DNA from: Lentzea sp. NBRC 105346
Lineage (GTDB): Bacteria > Actinomycetota > Actinomycetes > Mycobacteriales > Pseudonocardiaceae
Length of the DNA stretch: 64,000 nt
Assembly (NCBI RefSeq): GCF_030269605.1
Contig: NZ_BSTQ01000028.1
Coordinates: forward strand, 1 to 64,000
Direction of reading: 5' to 3'
Of the stretch, positions 50,759-61,855 are shown in pieces. The position numbers and the translations under genes were made by a program. Position 1 is the stretch's first letter. Each line of letters starts with the position of its first letter. Under the pieces are notes generated by a model. It worked only from the letters and a program-made list of their open reading frames with translations, was not told where the DNA came from and did no database searches.

Positions 50759-53700
50759 GCGTGGAACCCGTTGCCGTCGTCGGAATGGGGGCGCTGTTCC
50801 CCGGCGCCCCCGACCTGGACGCGTACTGGCGCAACCTCGTCGGCGGAGTGGACTGCATCACCGGCGTGCCCGAGGACTACGGCCTGGACGGGTTTCCCGG
50901 CGCGCGAGGCGGTTTTCTCGGCGACCTCGCCACCGTCGACGTGGCCGGGCTGGGACTGATGCCGGCCGCGTTGCCGTCCACCGAACCCGACCAGCTGCTC
51001 GCGCTGCACGTTGCCAAAGCAGCGATAGCCGACGCCGGTGACCTCGGCGACCACGCGCGGGTCGGGGTGATCCTCGGCCGGGGCGGCTATCTCACCGCCG
51101 GGTTGTCGCAGATCGACCTGCGGACCAACGTCGCGCGCCAGCTCGTGACCACGCTCGGCGAGCTGCTGCCCGACCTCGGACCCGCCGAGCTGGACCGGGT
51201 GCGCACCGCGTTCCTCGACCGGCTCGGGCCCGAGTCGCCGGGGTCGGAGATCGGTCACGTGCCGAACCTGGCCGCGTCCAGGATCGCGAACCGGCTCGGG
51301 TTCGGCGGCCCCGCGTACACGGTCGACGCGGCGTGCGCCTCGTCGTTGATCGCGATCGACCACGCCGTGAACGAGCTGGCCGGCGGCCGGTGCGACGCGG
51401 TGCTGGCCGGTGGGGTGCACCACGGGCACGACGCGACGCTGTGGACCGTGTTCGCCCGGCTCGGCGCGCTGAGCCGGACGGCGGGCATCCGGCCGCTCTC
51501 CGGAAACGCCGACGGCCTGCTGATCGGTGAGGGCACCGGAATCGTTGTCCTGAAACGACTTTCCGACGCGCGTGCGGCCGGTGACCGGGTCTACGCGGTG
51601 GTGCGGGGCACCGGTGTCGCGAGCGACGGTGGTGGCGTCAGCCTGATGCACCCGGCCAGCGGCGGGCAGGTGCTCGCGGTCCGCCGGGCGTGGGACGCCG
51701 CCGGTCTGGATCCCGCCGCGCCGGACTCGGTGGGGCTGATCGAGGCGCATGGCACCGCCACCCGTGAGGGTGACGCCGCCGAGGTGGCGACACTGCGAGA
51801 CGTGTTCGGACCGGGCGAACCCGCGGTGGTCGGGTCGGTCAAGTCGATGATCGGGCACACCATGCCCGCCGCGGGCATCGCCGGGTTCATCAAGGCCGCG
51901 CTGGCGGTGCACCACGGCGTGCTGCCGCCGACGCTGCACTGCGAGACCCCGCATCCGGGACTGGCAGGCACCCGGTTCCGGCCGATCGCCGAGGCACAGC
52001 CGTGGACTGGGACGCGCCGGGCCGCGGTCAACGCCTTCGGCTTCGGCGGGATCAGCGCGCACGTGGTGCTGGAGCAGGAGAGTTCGCCGGTTGTCGTGCG
52101 CACGCCGACGCGGGTGTTGCGGATCGCGGCGAACTCCGCCGGGGAACTGGCCGAGTTGCTGAACGCCGGCCGGTCTGTGGGATCCGGCCCGGTCCGTATG
52201 TCCATTGTGGATCCTGACGAGCGGAAGATCGCGACCGCGCACCGCGTGCTCGTGGCGGGCAAGCCGTGGCGCGGACGAGGCGACATCTGGTTCAGCCCCG
52301 CGCCGCTGCTGCCCGAAGGGAAGATCGCGTTCCTCTATCCGGGGCTGGAGGCGCAGTTCTCGGCCGAGGTCGAGACGGTCGCCCGCCGGTTCGGGTTCGC
52401 CGCACCGGAGTTGTCCACGCACACGCTCGGCAGGCACGGCGCAGCCGTCTCCGACGTCGGCCGGATGATGGACGCGGCCGTACGGATGCTCGGCATCCTT
52501 CCGGACGCCGTGGCGGGCCACTCGATCGGTGAGTGGAGCGCCATGACATCCGCCGGGATGTACGACGAGGACGAGCTCAGCGCCGTGCTCGACACGTTCG
52601 ACCTGGACAACTTCCCGGTGCCGGACGTGGTGTTCGCGACGCTGGGCGCTCCGGCGGAGCGCGTCGAGCCGAGGCTGACCGGCGATCTCACGCTGTCGCA
52701 CGACAACTCGCCCAACCAGTGCGTCGTGTGCGGTCCGGCCGACCAGGTGCGCGCGCTGCTGGCGGAGCTGCTCGACGAACGGGTGCTCGGCCAGGAACTG
52801 CCGTTCCGGTCCGGGTTCCACACGCCGGCGTTGCGGCCGTACGTCGGGCGGATCGAGAACGGCCTCGGTAAGCACGTGCTGCGTCCGCCCGCGGTGCCGA
52901 TCTGGTCGGCCACGATCGCCGCGCCGTATCCGGACGACATCGACGAGGTGCGCGAGCTGTTCACCCGGCACCTGCTGGAGCCGGTGCGGTTCCGGCCGAT
53001 GATCGAGGCCATGTACGCGGCGGGGTTCCGGGTGTTCGTCCAGGTCGGACCGGGCCAGCTGCACACGCTGGTGTCCGACGTCCTGGCCGGCCGCGACCAC
53101 CTCGCGGTCGCCGCGAGCTCCACCCGGCACGACGGCATCGGCCAGCTCACCAGGGTCGCCGCCGCGGTGTGGGCGGACGGCGGTGCGGTGCGCGACGAGC
53201 TGTGGCCGCCGCTGCCGCTGACCCCGACGCGGTTGCGGCTGGGCAGGCCGCTGGTCTCCCTCGGCCCGGATGCCCCGGCGCTGATCGGGTCGGTGCGTGC
53301 CGAGCCCGCGCGGCCGGACCGGGTGGCGGCATTTCTGCGTGACACCGAACAAGCAGTCGCTGACGTGCTCGCGGCGGCACGGGTCACCGGTGGTCATCAA
53401 GAGCACGAGATGTCGTTGCGCACCATGCCTTATCTGCGCGACCACTCGTTCTACGACCTGCCCGCGGGCTGGCCGGACGCGCACGACGGCTTCCCGGTCG
53501 TGCCGGCGACCGAACTGGTGCGCCAGCTCATGGCCGCCGCGGAACGGGCGATGCCCGGTATGCGCGCGATCGCCGTGCACGACGCGAGGTTCGAACGCTG
53601 GCTCGCGGTCGAACCGGCGGTGCGGGTGCGGTTCGAGATCACTCCCGTGGGACCACGGCGGATCCGGGTGACGGCCAAGGGCCACGCGCAGGCGGAGATC

Positions 53701-54657
53701 GAGCTGGCCGCCGGATATCCCGGTGACCGGCCGGTGCCGTGGACGTTGCCCGCCGACCGTGAGCCGCTGCTCACCGGCGAGGAGATGTACCGGCGGCGGT
53801 GGATGTTCCACGGTCCCGCCTACCAGGGCGTGTCGGAGATCAGCGGGATCGGCGACCGGCACGTGCACGGCGTGATCACCGTGCCCGACGCGCCGGGATC
53901 GTTGCTGGACAACGCGGGCCACTTCGTCGGGTACTGGGTGATGGAGGAGTTCGAGGAGAACTGCTGGACGTTCCCGAAGCGGTTCGGGCACATCCGGTTC
54001 TTCTCCGACCCGCCACGCCCCGGCGACAAGGTGGTCTGCCAGGCACGGCTCGTCTCGGTCACCGGCACCTCGGTCGAGGCCGAGCTGCTGCTGGTCCGCG
54101 ACGACGGCACGGTGTGGGCGCACGCGACCGGCTGGCAGTTGCACCGGTTCGCCTGTACGCCACGGGTGCGGGCGATGAAGGAGAACATGGGCACCGCCAT
54201 GATCGCGCACGACCGGGACGGCTGGTACTGGGTCGGCGAGACCTGGCCGGACCTAGCCACCCGCGAGCTGATGGCCCGGATGTACCTGACCCGCGCCGAG
54301 CAGGCCGACTACCAGTCCCAGCCGCCGACGGCCCGGCGCGGGTGGCTGCTCGGCCGGATCACCGCCAAGGACGCGGCACGGGCGTGGCTGCTGGCCTCCG
54401 GCCGGGCCGAGGTGTTCCCGGCGGAGCTGGAGGTCGGCTCGGGCGTCGTGACCGAACGCTTCGGCGCGCGGTCCACTGTGGACGTGACGGTGGAGCAGTG
54501 CCGTGAGGTCGCCGTCGCCCTGACCGGACCCGGCCGCATCACCGTGCTGGACACCGAGCCGTCCTTGGCCGAGCTGGGCCCGGAGGTTCGGCTGGAACGC
54601 CTGTGGCACAACGATCGCGAGTACTTCGTCGCATGGACCAGGGAGAGTGGACGTTGA
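50755..54657 (+). CDS. second megasynthase: KS-AT-dehydratase-degenerate PPTase-like tail
   Basis: In this roughly 1300-residue protein the KS (about 1-430) has Cys194 in VDAACASS, His332 in EAHGTAT and His368 in SMIGHTMPAAG. The AT-like domain (about 515-800) has Ser590 in GHSIGEW and His689 in GFHTP, but FLYPGLEAQ replaces the usual GQGSQ. The dehydratase (about 885-1150) has His897 in LRDHSFY and Asp1052/His1056 in DNAGH. The tail (from about 1190) starts GWLLGRITAKDAAR, as in phosphopantetheinyl transferase-like tails, but lacks clear SH and GIDxE motifs. No ACP is embedded. GTG at 50755 overlaps the previous stop (GTGA); GTG 50752 or 50761 are alternatives. Confidence 0.9.
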   Translation: MSVEPVAVVGMGALFPGAPDLDAYWRNLVGGVDCITGVPEDYGLDGFPGARGGFLGDLATVDVAGLGLMPAALPSTEPDQLLALHVAKAAIADAGDLGDHARVGVILGRGGYLTAGLSQIDLRTNVARQLVTTLGELLPDLGPAELDRVRTAFLDRLGPESPGSEIGHVPNLAASRIANRLGFGGPAYTVDAACASSLIAIDHAVNELAGGRCDAVLAGGVHHGHDATLWTVFARLGALSRTAGIRPLSGNADGLLIGEGTGIVVLKRLSDARAAGDRVYAVVRGTGVASDGGGVSLMHPASGGQVLAVRRAWDAAGLDPAAPDSVGLIEAHGTATREGDAAEVATLRDVFGPGEPAVVGSVKSMIGHTMPAAGIAGFIKAALAVHHGVLPPTLHCETPHPGLAGTRFRPIAEAQPWTGTRRAAVNAFGFGGISAHVVLEQESSPVVVRTPTRVLRIAANSAGELAELLNAGRSVGSGPVRMSIVDPDERKIATAHRVLVAGKPWRGRGDIWFSPAPLLPEGKIAFLYPGLEAQFSAEVETVARRFGFAAPELSTHTLGRHGAAVSDVGRMMDAAVRMLGILPDAVAGHSIGEWSAMTSAGMYDEDELSAVLDTFDLDNFPVPDVVFATLGAPAERVEPRLTGDLTLSHDNSPNQCVVCGPADQVRALLAELLDERVLGQELPFRSGFHTPALRPYVGRIENGLGKHVLRPPAVPIWSATIAAPYPDDIDEVRELFTRHLLEPVRFRPMIEAMYAAGFRVFVQVGPGQLHTLVSDVLAGRDHLAVAASSTRHDGIGQLTRVAAAVWADGGAVRDELWPPLPLTPTRLRLGRPLVSLGPDAPALIGSVRAEPARPDRVAAFLRDTEQAVADVLAAARVTGGHQEHEMSLRTMPYLRDHSFYDLPAGWPDAHDGFPVVPATELVRQLMAAAERAMPGMRAIAVHDARFERWLAVEPAVRVRFEITPVGPRRIRVTAKGHAQAEIELAAGYPGDRPVPWTLPADREPLLTGEEMYRRRWMFHGPAYQGVSEISGIGDRHVHGVITVPDAPGSLLDNAGHFVGYWVMEEFEENCWTFPKRFGHIRFFSDPPRPGDKVVCQARLVSVTGTSVEAELLLVRDDGTVWAHATGWQLHRFACTPRVRAMKENMGTAMIAHDRDGWYWVGETWPDLATRELMARMYLTRAEQADYQSQPPTARRGWLLGRITAKDAARAWLLASGRAEVFPAELEVGSGVVTERFGARSTVDVTVEQCREVAVALTGPGRITVLDTEPSLAELGPEVRLERLWHNDREYFVAWTRESGR

Positions 54658-54929
54658 AGGAGACCGTGCTGACCGAGGTCGCCGACGCCGTGCGGCAGGT
54701 GCTCGACGGCGTGCCGCTGGACGAGATCACCATGGAGACCAGCTTCGCCGACGACCTGCAGTTCGAGAGCATCGACGTCGTCGTGCTGAGCGGCCACCTG
54801 ACCGAACGCTACGGCGACGCGGTGAACGTGCCGAAGTTCTTTACCGACCTGGAGCTGGACGAGATCATCGCGCTGACCGTCGGCGACCTGGTCGCGTTCA
54901 TCTCGACCGGACTCGAGGCGGCCCGCTGA
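54654..54929 (+). CDS. free-standing acyl carrier protein
   Basis: The 91-residue ACP carries the phosphopantetheine Ser in DLQFESIDVVVLSG. TTG at 54654 overlaps the megasynthase stop (TTGA) and has GGGAGA 7 nt upstream. ATG at 54633 would add seven residues but has no ribosome binding site. The second megasynthase has no ACP of its own, so this one probably serves its KS-AT or hands the chain to the hydrolase. It shares one base with the next start. Confidence 0.92.
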   Translation: MKETVLTEVADAVRQVLDGVPLDEITMETSFADDLQFESIDVVVLSGHLTERYGDAVNVPKFFTDLELDEIIALTVGDLVAFISTGLEAAR

Positions 54930-55690
54930 TGGGGTTCGTCGAGGCGAACGGGATCCGCCTGCACTACCAGCGCCAGCCGCACACCTCCACGGACCGGCCG
55001 ACGGTGGTGTGCCTGCACGGGCTCGCGGACACGTTGGCGGGCTTCTACTTCACGCTCGTGGGCCCACTCGCCCAGGCGGGCTTCGACGTGATCACCTACG
55101 ACCTGCGCGGGCACGGCCGTTCCGACCAGCCGACGTCCGGCTACACGATCGGTGACCACCTCGACGACCTGACCGGCCTGCTCGACGAGCTCGGCGTCAC
55201 GGGCCCGCTGCACGTGCTCGGCTTCTCCTTCGGCGGCACGCTGGCGTTCTCCTTCGCCGAGCGTTTCCCCGCGCGGATGCTGACGCTGACGGTGATCGAG
55301 TCCGAGCCGCCGACGAAGGCGTGGGCGCGGCGCACCTCGGCCGGGTTCGGGAAGCTGGACACGGTGCTGCTCGACGAGGTGTTCGTGCGCGCGCAGCCCA
55401 GGGTGCTGCGGCGGATGGCCCAGTCGATCATGACCGCCGGGGAGACCAGCGTCGCCGTGGACACGGTCGCGCCGGAATGGCTGATCAGTTCCGACGAGAT
55501 CCGGAAGATCACTTGCCCGGTGCACCTCGTGGTCGGCGGCGACTCGGAACTCTCCCGCCACACCGAGGAGTTCGTGCCGCTGCTGCCGGACGTCACGGTG
55601 AACATCGTGCCCGGCGAGGAGCACATGGTGCTGACGTCGTCCCCGCGTGAGGTCGCGGCGCTCGTCGTACCGTGGCTGGCCGCCCGATGA
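54929..55690 (+). CDS. alpha/beta hydrolase of the megasynthase operon
   Basis: The 253-residue cytoplasmic protein has CLHGLADTLAGFYF (oxyanion), GFSFGGTLAFSFAE (nucleophile Ser), a late Asp (VVGGDSELSRH) and His (GEEHMVLT). It would release the chain from an ACP as a thioesterase, or process an ester or lactone. It resembles general alpha/beta hydrolases more than typical type II thioesterases. The ATG shares its A with the ACP stop (TGATG). The stop overlaps the glycosyltransferase gene. Confidence 0.9.
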   Translation: MGFVEANGIRLHYQRQPHTSTDRPTVVCLHGLADTLAGFYFTLVGPLAQAGFDVITYDLRGHGRSDQPTSGYTIGDHLDDLTGLLDELGVTGPLHVLGFSFGGTLAFSFAERFPARMLTLTVIESEPPTKAWARRTSAGFGKLDTVLLDEVFVRAQPRVLRRMAQSIMTAGETSVAVDTVAPEWLISSDEIRKITCPVHLVVGGDSELSRHTEEFVPLLPDVTVNIVPGEEHMVLTSSPREVAALVVPWLAAR

Positions 55691-56748
55691 GCCGCTTCCT
55701 GCTCGTCGTGCCCCCGTTGCCCGGCCACATCGCGCCGTTGCGCGGAGTGGCCGACGCGCTCACCGCCCGCGGGCACGAGGTGGCGTGGGCGGGTGTGGGC
55801 GAGGTGTTCCCGTGCGACACCGATGACTTCCACCCGGCGTCGTTCCACCGGCCTTCGCTGCGCGGGGCGGCCGCACTGAAGTTCCTCGTCGAGGACTACC
55901 TGGTGCCGCTGGCACAACGCATGGAACCGGGCGTGACCGCTGCGATCAAGACGTTCGAGCCGGACCTCGTTGTCGTGGACCAGCAGACCTACGCCGGCGC
56001 GTTCGCCGCCGACCGGCTCGGCGTGCCGTGGGTGACCTCCGCGTCCACCACGACCGAGCTGACCGACCCGTACCCGCCGAAGATCGAAGAGTGGCTGCTC
56101 TCCCGGCTGACCGAGTTGGGTGGCTTCGACCCCAGGTTCTCGCCGTCGCTGGTGCTGGCCTACAGCTCCGCCGAGCTGACCGGCCCGGTGAGCCGTCCGG
56201 TGAGCTTCGTCGGCCCGATGCTGCCGCCGTGCTCACCGTCCCCTGTGGACCCACCACTCGTGTTCGTCACGCTGGGCACGGTCAACGACGGCATCGGCGG
56301 CCGGTTCCTGAACGAGTGCGTATCGGCGCTGGCCTCGCGCGACGTGCGTGCCGTGGTCGTGGATCCCGGCGGCCATCTGGGTCCGGTGCCGCCCAACGTG
56401 GTCGTCGCGCCGCACGTCGACCAGCTCGCGGTGCTCGCGTCCGCTTCGCTGGTGATCTGCCACGGCGGCCACAACACGGTGTGCGAGACGCTGTGGCACG
56501 GCCTTCCGCTCGTGGTCGCGCCGATCAGGGACGACCAGCAGGTCGTGGCGGGTCAGGTCGCTGCTTCCGGTGCGGGCGTCCGGCTGCGGTTCGCGCACGC
56601 GACCGCCGCCCAGATCGGTGCCGCTGTCGACGAGCTTCTCGTGTCGCCGTCGTTCTTGGCTGCGGCACAACGGATCCAGCGTTCTTTCTTGGATGCGGGT
56701 GGTGCCGCGGCCGCGGTCGGGCTGCTGGAGGGGCTCATCTCCGCATGA
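55687..56748 (+). CDS. GT1-family glycosyltransferase (UGT/macrolide type)
   Basis: The 353-residue GT-B enzyme begins MSRFLLVVPPLPGHIAPLRG, with the His near residue 14 that often acts as base. The C-terminal donor site reads APHVDQLAVLASASLVICHGGHNT, then HGLPLVVAPIRDDQQVVAGQV. Such enzymes glycosylate polyketides, sterols or carotenoids. The protein is shorter than typical (about 390-420). ATG at 55687 overlaps the hydrolase stop. No deoxysugar genes are nearby, so the donor is probably a common UDP-sugar. Its 3' end overlaps a convergent methyltransferase by 14 bp. Confidence 0.92.
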   Translation: MSRFLLVVPPLPGHIAPLRGVADALTARGHEVAWAGVGEVFPCDTDDFHPASFHRPSLRGAAALKFLVEDYLVPLAQRMEPGVTAAIKTFEPDLVVVDQQTYAGAFAADRLGVPWVTSASTTTELTDPYPPKIEEWLLSRLTELGGFDPRFSPSLVLAYSSAELTGPVSRPVSFVGPMLPPCSPSPVDPPLVFVTLGTVNDGIGGRFLNECVSALASRDVRAVVVDPGGHLGPVPPNVVVAPHVDQLAVLASASLVICHGGHNTVCETLWHGLPLVVAPIRDDQQVVAGQVAASGAGVRLRFAHATAAQIGAAVDELLVSPSFLAAAQRIQRSFLDAGGAAAAVGLLEGLISA

Positions 56749-57304
56749 GGAAGGCGGCGAAGCCGTTCTTCGGTTCGTCGAGGCGCTCAATCTCGAACGT
56801 GTCCGCGAACAGGGTGGTCTCCTCGCCGGGTTTGAGGCCGGGGAAGCGGGCGCCCTTGCGGCGCCACCACGGGATCTCGTCGTAGAAGCACCACAGCAGG
56901 AAGCGTGATCCCTGGTGGGACAGTCGCTTGACGGTCCGCGCCATTTTCTCGCGGTCCGGACCTTTGAGGTCGTCCAGTACGCCGTAGTCGACCAGCAGGT
57001 CGAACGTGCCCTCGACGCCGGGGATCTCTTCGGCGGTCAGGTCGCCTTCGACGAACTCGATGGGCAGCTTGCCGGCGTTATCTCTGGCCTTCTCGAGCCC
57101 TTTGGGGGAGAAGTCGACGCCGGTCACGTCGAAGCCGTGCTCGGCCAGGAAGATCGCGTTGGCGCCGCTGCCGCAGCCCAGGTCGATCGCGCGGCCCGGT
57201 TTCAGAACGCCGCTCTCGACGAGTGCGACCAGTTCGGCGCGCGGCCCGGTCTCCCACGGCGCCCAGGTGCGGTACATGAAGTCGTATGCCCTGCGGCCCA
57301 CCAT
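56735..57304 (-). CDS. class I SAM-dependent methyltransferase
   Basis: The 189-residue Rossmann-fold methyltransferase has the SAM site AIDLGCGSGANAIFLAEHG, VTGVDFSPKGLEKA and the acidic motif VEGDLTAEE. It has a thiopurine-methyltransferase-like or small-molecule-type size. It is convergent with the glycosyltransferase, so membership of the biosynthetic cluster is uncertain. The substrate is unknown. Confidence 0.88.
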   Translation of the reverse strand: MVGRRAYDFMYRTWAPWETGPRAELVALVESGVLKPGRAIDLGCGSGANAIFLAEHGFDVTGVDFSPKGLEKARDNAGKLPIEFVEGDLTAEEIPGVEGTFDLLVDYGVLDDLKGPDREKMARTVKRLSHQGSRFLLWCFYDEIPWWRRKGARFPGLKPGEETTLFADTFEIERLDEPKNGFAAFLMRR

Positions 57305-57320
57305 GGTGCCGACGGTACGC

Positions 57321-57656
57321 CTAGCCCGCGGAGCGCTCGTGGTCGGCGATGAACTGCCGCACCGGCGCGAGCTCGTCGTGCACGACCTGACGCATCAGCT
57401 CCTCGAGTGTCGACACGTCGTTCGCGCTCGCCTGTTCCACCCAGCGGCGCATCAGCGCGGTCGGCTTGACGCCCTCGTCCGCGGCACGTGCGCGCACGCG
57501 GTCGAGAACGCTCTTCGGGAGCCGGAGCGAGGTGGTGATCATCGGGTCCGGATCGACCGTCTCGTCGAGCTCCGCGTGCTCGAGCTCGCTCGACAGGTCC
57601 GTGGTGTCGTAGTGCTCGGCCAGCTTCGTCAGGTCCTTCTCGCGCAACGCCCTCAC
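57321..57656 (-). CDS. BrnA-like / CopG-type antitoxin
   Basis: The 111-residue protein has a ribbon-helix-helix motif, MITTSLRLPKSVLDRVRARAADEGVKPTALMRRWVEQ, in its middle (about 36-72), with an acidic N-terminal part that would contact the toxin. GTG at 57656 overlaps the toxin stop (GTGA). The toxin-then-antitoxin order fits BrnT/BrnA modules, in which the RHH protein represses the pair. Confidence 0.82.
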   Translation of the reverse strand: MRALREKDLTKLAEHYDTTDLSSELEHAELDETVDPDPMITTSLRLPKSVLDRVRARAADEGVKPTALMRRWVEQASANDVSTLEELMRQVVHDELAPVRQFIADHERSAG

Positions 57657-57922
57657 CTCGCCTTCCTGCGGAACAGAACACGTTCCTTGCTCGTCATACC
57701 GCGCGCCGTGACGACGAACGTCGTGTGGCCGTCGCTGTCGTCGGCCAGCACGACCACCAAATGCCGGCCTGCGTTCGTCGTGCCGAAGATCAGGGTCGTG
57801 TCCTCTCTGCCGCGGGTGATCCACCGCGGCCTCGTGTAGGCGACTTCCTCCACCTCCGCCGGCGTGACACCGTGGCGGGCGATGTGTTCCTCGGACCACT
57901 CGGTCCATCGCAGTTCCCGCAC
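57653..57922 (-). CDS. BrnT-like ribonuclease toxin
   Basis: The 89-residue protein has the BrnT-like pattern WTEWSEEHIARHGVTPAEVEEVA, a central LIFGTTNAGRHLVVVLAD and a C-terminal TARGMTSKERVLFRR. BrnT toxins are small ribonucleases of the RelE-like fold. GTG at 57922 gives MRELRWTEW. The antitoxin follows with a 4-bp overlap. Confidence 0.82.
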   Translation of the reverse strand: MRELRWTEWSEEHIARHGVTPAEVEEVAYTRPRWITRGREDTTLIFGTTNAGRHLVVVLADDSDGHTTFVVTARGMTSKERVLFRRKAR

Positions 57923-57980
57923 TGGTCGGACCCTAGTGTATTGCGTTGCATTGCGTTGCGCCAGGGTCTGGGTCCAAACG

Positions 57981-58015
57981 AACGGGCCGCCCACCTGGAA
58001 GGTGAGCGGCCCGTT
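57981..58015 (-). terminator. acnA terminator hairpin
   Basis: AACGGGCCGC (57981-57990) pairs with GCGGCCCGTT (58006-58015). An inner CACCT/AGGTG stem closes on a GGA loop. It lies 17 nt after the acnA stop on the minus strand. Confidence 0.75.
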
Positions 58016-58031
58016 GGCGTTGAGCGGGTGA

Positions 58032-60845
<2,814 letters not shown>

Positions 60846-61032
60846 GTGGGAACTCCATCTGGACAGCGCTGGTCAGTTCGGGAACAGGAGCGATCCTTCC
60901 GCACGCCTGGCGCACGTGCAGCGTCGCCCTCCTGCTCCCAAACAGTACGCGTGTCCTGTATTCCGTTTCAACCCGGTTCAGGCGTGTCCGCCGCCACCTG
61001 AAGCGATCTTGGTGGCGGCGGACCACCGGGTT

Positions 61033-61473
61033 TCAGAAGCTTCCGTGCTCCCGCACGACGCGGCGGGCGGACGCGAAGAGCATGCCGATGTTGACCGACT
61101 TCGGGCACACGACGACCGCGACCACGTCCGCGTGGTGGTTGTTGCGGATGAACAGGTGGGTGAGGTTGCTGCTGTTGACGAGGATCTCCTGGAAGTAGTG
61201 CTCGGTGCTCGAGATGCCGCGCCGCTCCTTGAAGACGTCCTCGATCATCGTGACCGTGCGGCCCTGGAACAGGTCGAGCGTCGCGCCCGCGAGCAGGTCC
61301 ATGACCTCGGCGGGGTGTGTCTCGGTCGTCTCGAACGACAGCAGCATCCCGGTGGCCATGTCGACGACGCCGGCGGCCACGCAGCCCTGCACCTCCTGGC
61401 GCAGGTACTTGACCATGACCGACACCTGATCCGACATTCCTCGCTGGTTCGCCAACTTGTTCACTTTCCTCAT
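61033..61473 (-). CDS. Roadblock/LC7-like protein
   Basis: The 146-residue protein has a Roadblock-type profile: GCVAAGVVDMATGMLLSFE, a long helix, then LTHLFIRNNHHADVVAVVVCPKSVNIGML. Such proteins act as GTPase regulators or scaffolds. ATG at 61473 is taken. GTG at 61464 after AGGAAA, or ATG at 61437 (MSDQVSVMVKYL), are alternatives. It is the last gene of a three-gene operon, 10 nt after its paralogue. Confidence 0.78.
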   Translation of the reverse strand: MRKVNKLANQRGMSDQVSVMVKYLRQEVQGCVAAGVVDMATGMLLSFETTETHPAEVMDLLAGATLDLFQGRTVTMIEDVFKERRGISSTEHYFQEILVNSSNLTHLFIRNNHHADVVAVVVCPKSVNIGMLFASARRVVREHGSF

Positions 61474-61483
61474 CTATTTCAGT

Positions 61484-61855
61484 TCAGGCGGCGGTGAGAA
61501 TCGAGCTGATTCGTTCGATCGCGGGTTGGGTCTCCTGGTGCAGGTGGGTGACGTTGAGCCCTTCGTCGCCCACCACGACCATCAGTGCCAGCGATCCGAC
61601 GGCGTATACGGCGATGCAGCCGCTGCTGCTGTACGTGACGGTTTGCCGGAATGCGCCGAGACCGATCGCGGCCGTGGATCTGCGGGCGAGGCCGAGATCC
61701 GCGGCCGCGAGCGCGGAAATTCCTTCCGGATCGATGTCCGGCGACGTGTCCGCCAATATCAGCAAACCGTCGTTGGCGGCCACGATCGTGTTCGTTATGC
61801 CGGCTACCCGGTCACGCAATGCGTGCAACTCGGCGGCCAGCGCGTCCTGGTTCAA
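61484..61855 (-). CDS. Roadblock/LC7-family protein
   Basis: The 123-residue protein has the Roadblock fold: ITNTIVAANDGLLILADT, ALAAADLGLARRSTAAIGLG, CIAVYAVGSLALMVVVGDEGLNVTHLHQE. TTG at 61855 is preferred because GGAGGG lies 7 nt upstream and the TTGA overlaps the preceding stop. A TTG at 61870 would lie before that ribosome binding site. It is coupled to the DUF4388-like gene and precedes a second Roadblock-like gene. Confidence 0.85.
   Translation of the reverse strand: MNQDALAAELHALRDRVAGITNTIVAANDGLLILADTSPDIDPEGISALAAADLGLARRSTAAIGLGAFRQTVTYSSSGCIAVYAVGSLALMVVVGDEGLNVTHLHQETQPAIERISSILTAA

Noticed and set aside
44573-54929. Polyunsaturated fatty acid synthase
   Set aside because: The ER and ACP styles match, but there is no tandem ACP array, the ER is fused, and a glycosyltransferase is attached. 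Similarity is partial only.
44573-56748. Enediyne cluster
   Set aside because: The domain order is reminiscent, but the standard accompanying warhead genes and thioesterase are not in the window, and there are two KS-AT pairs.
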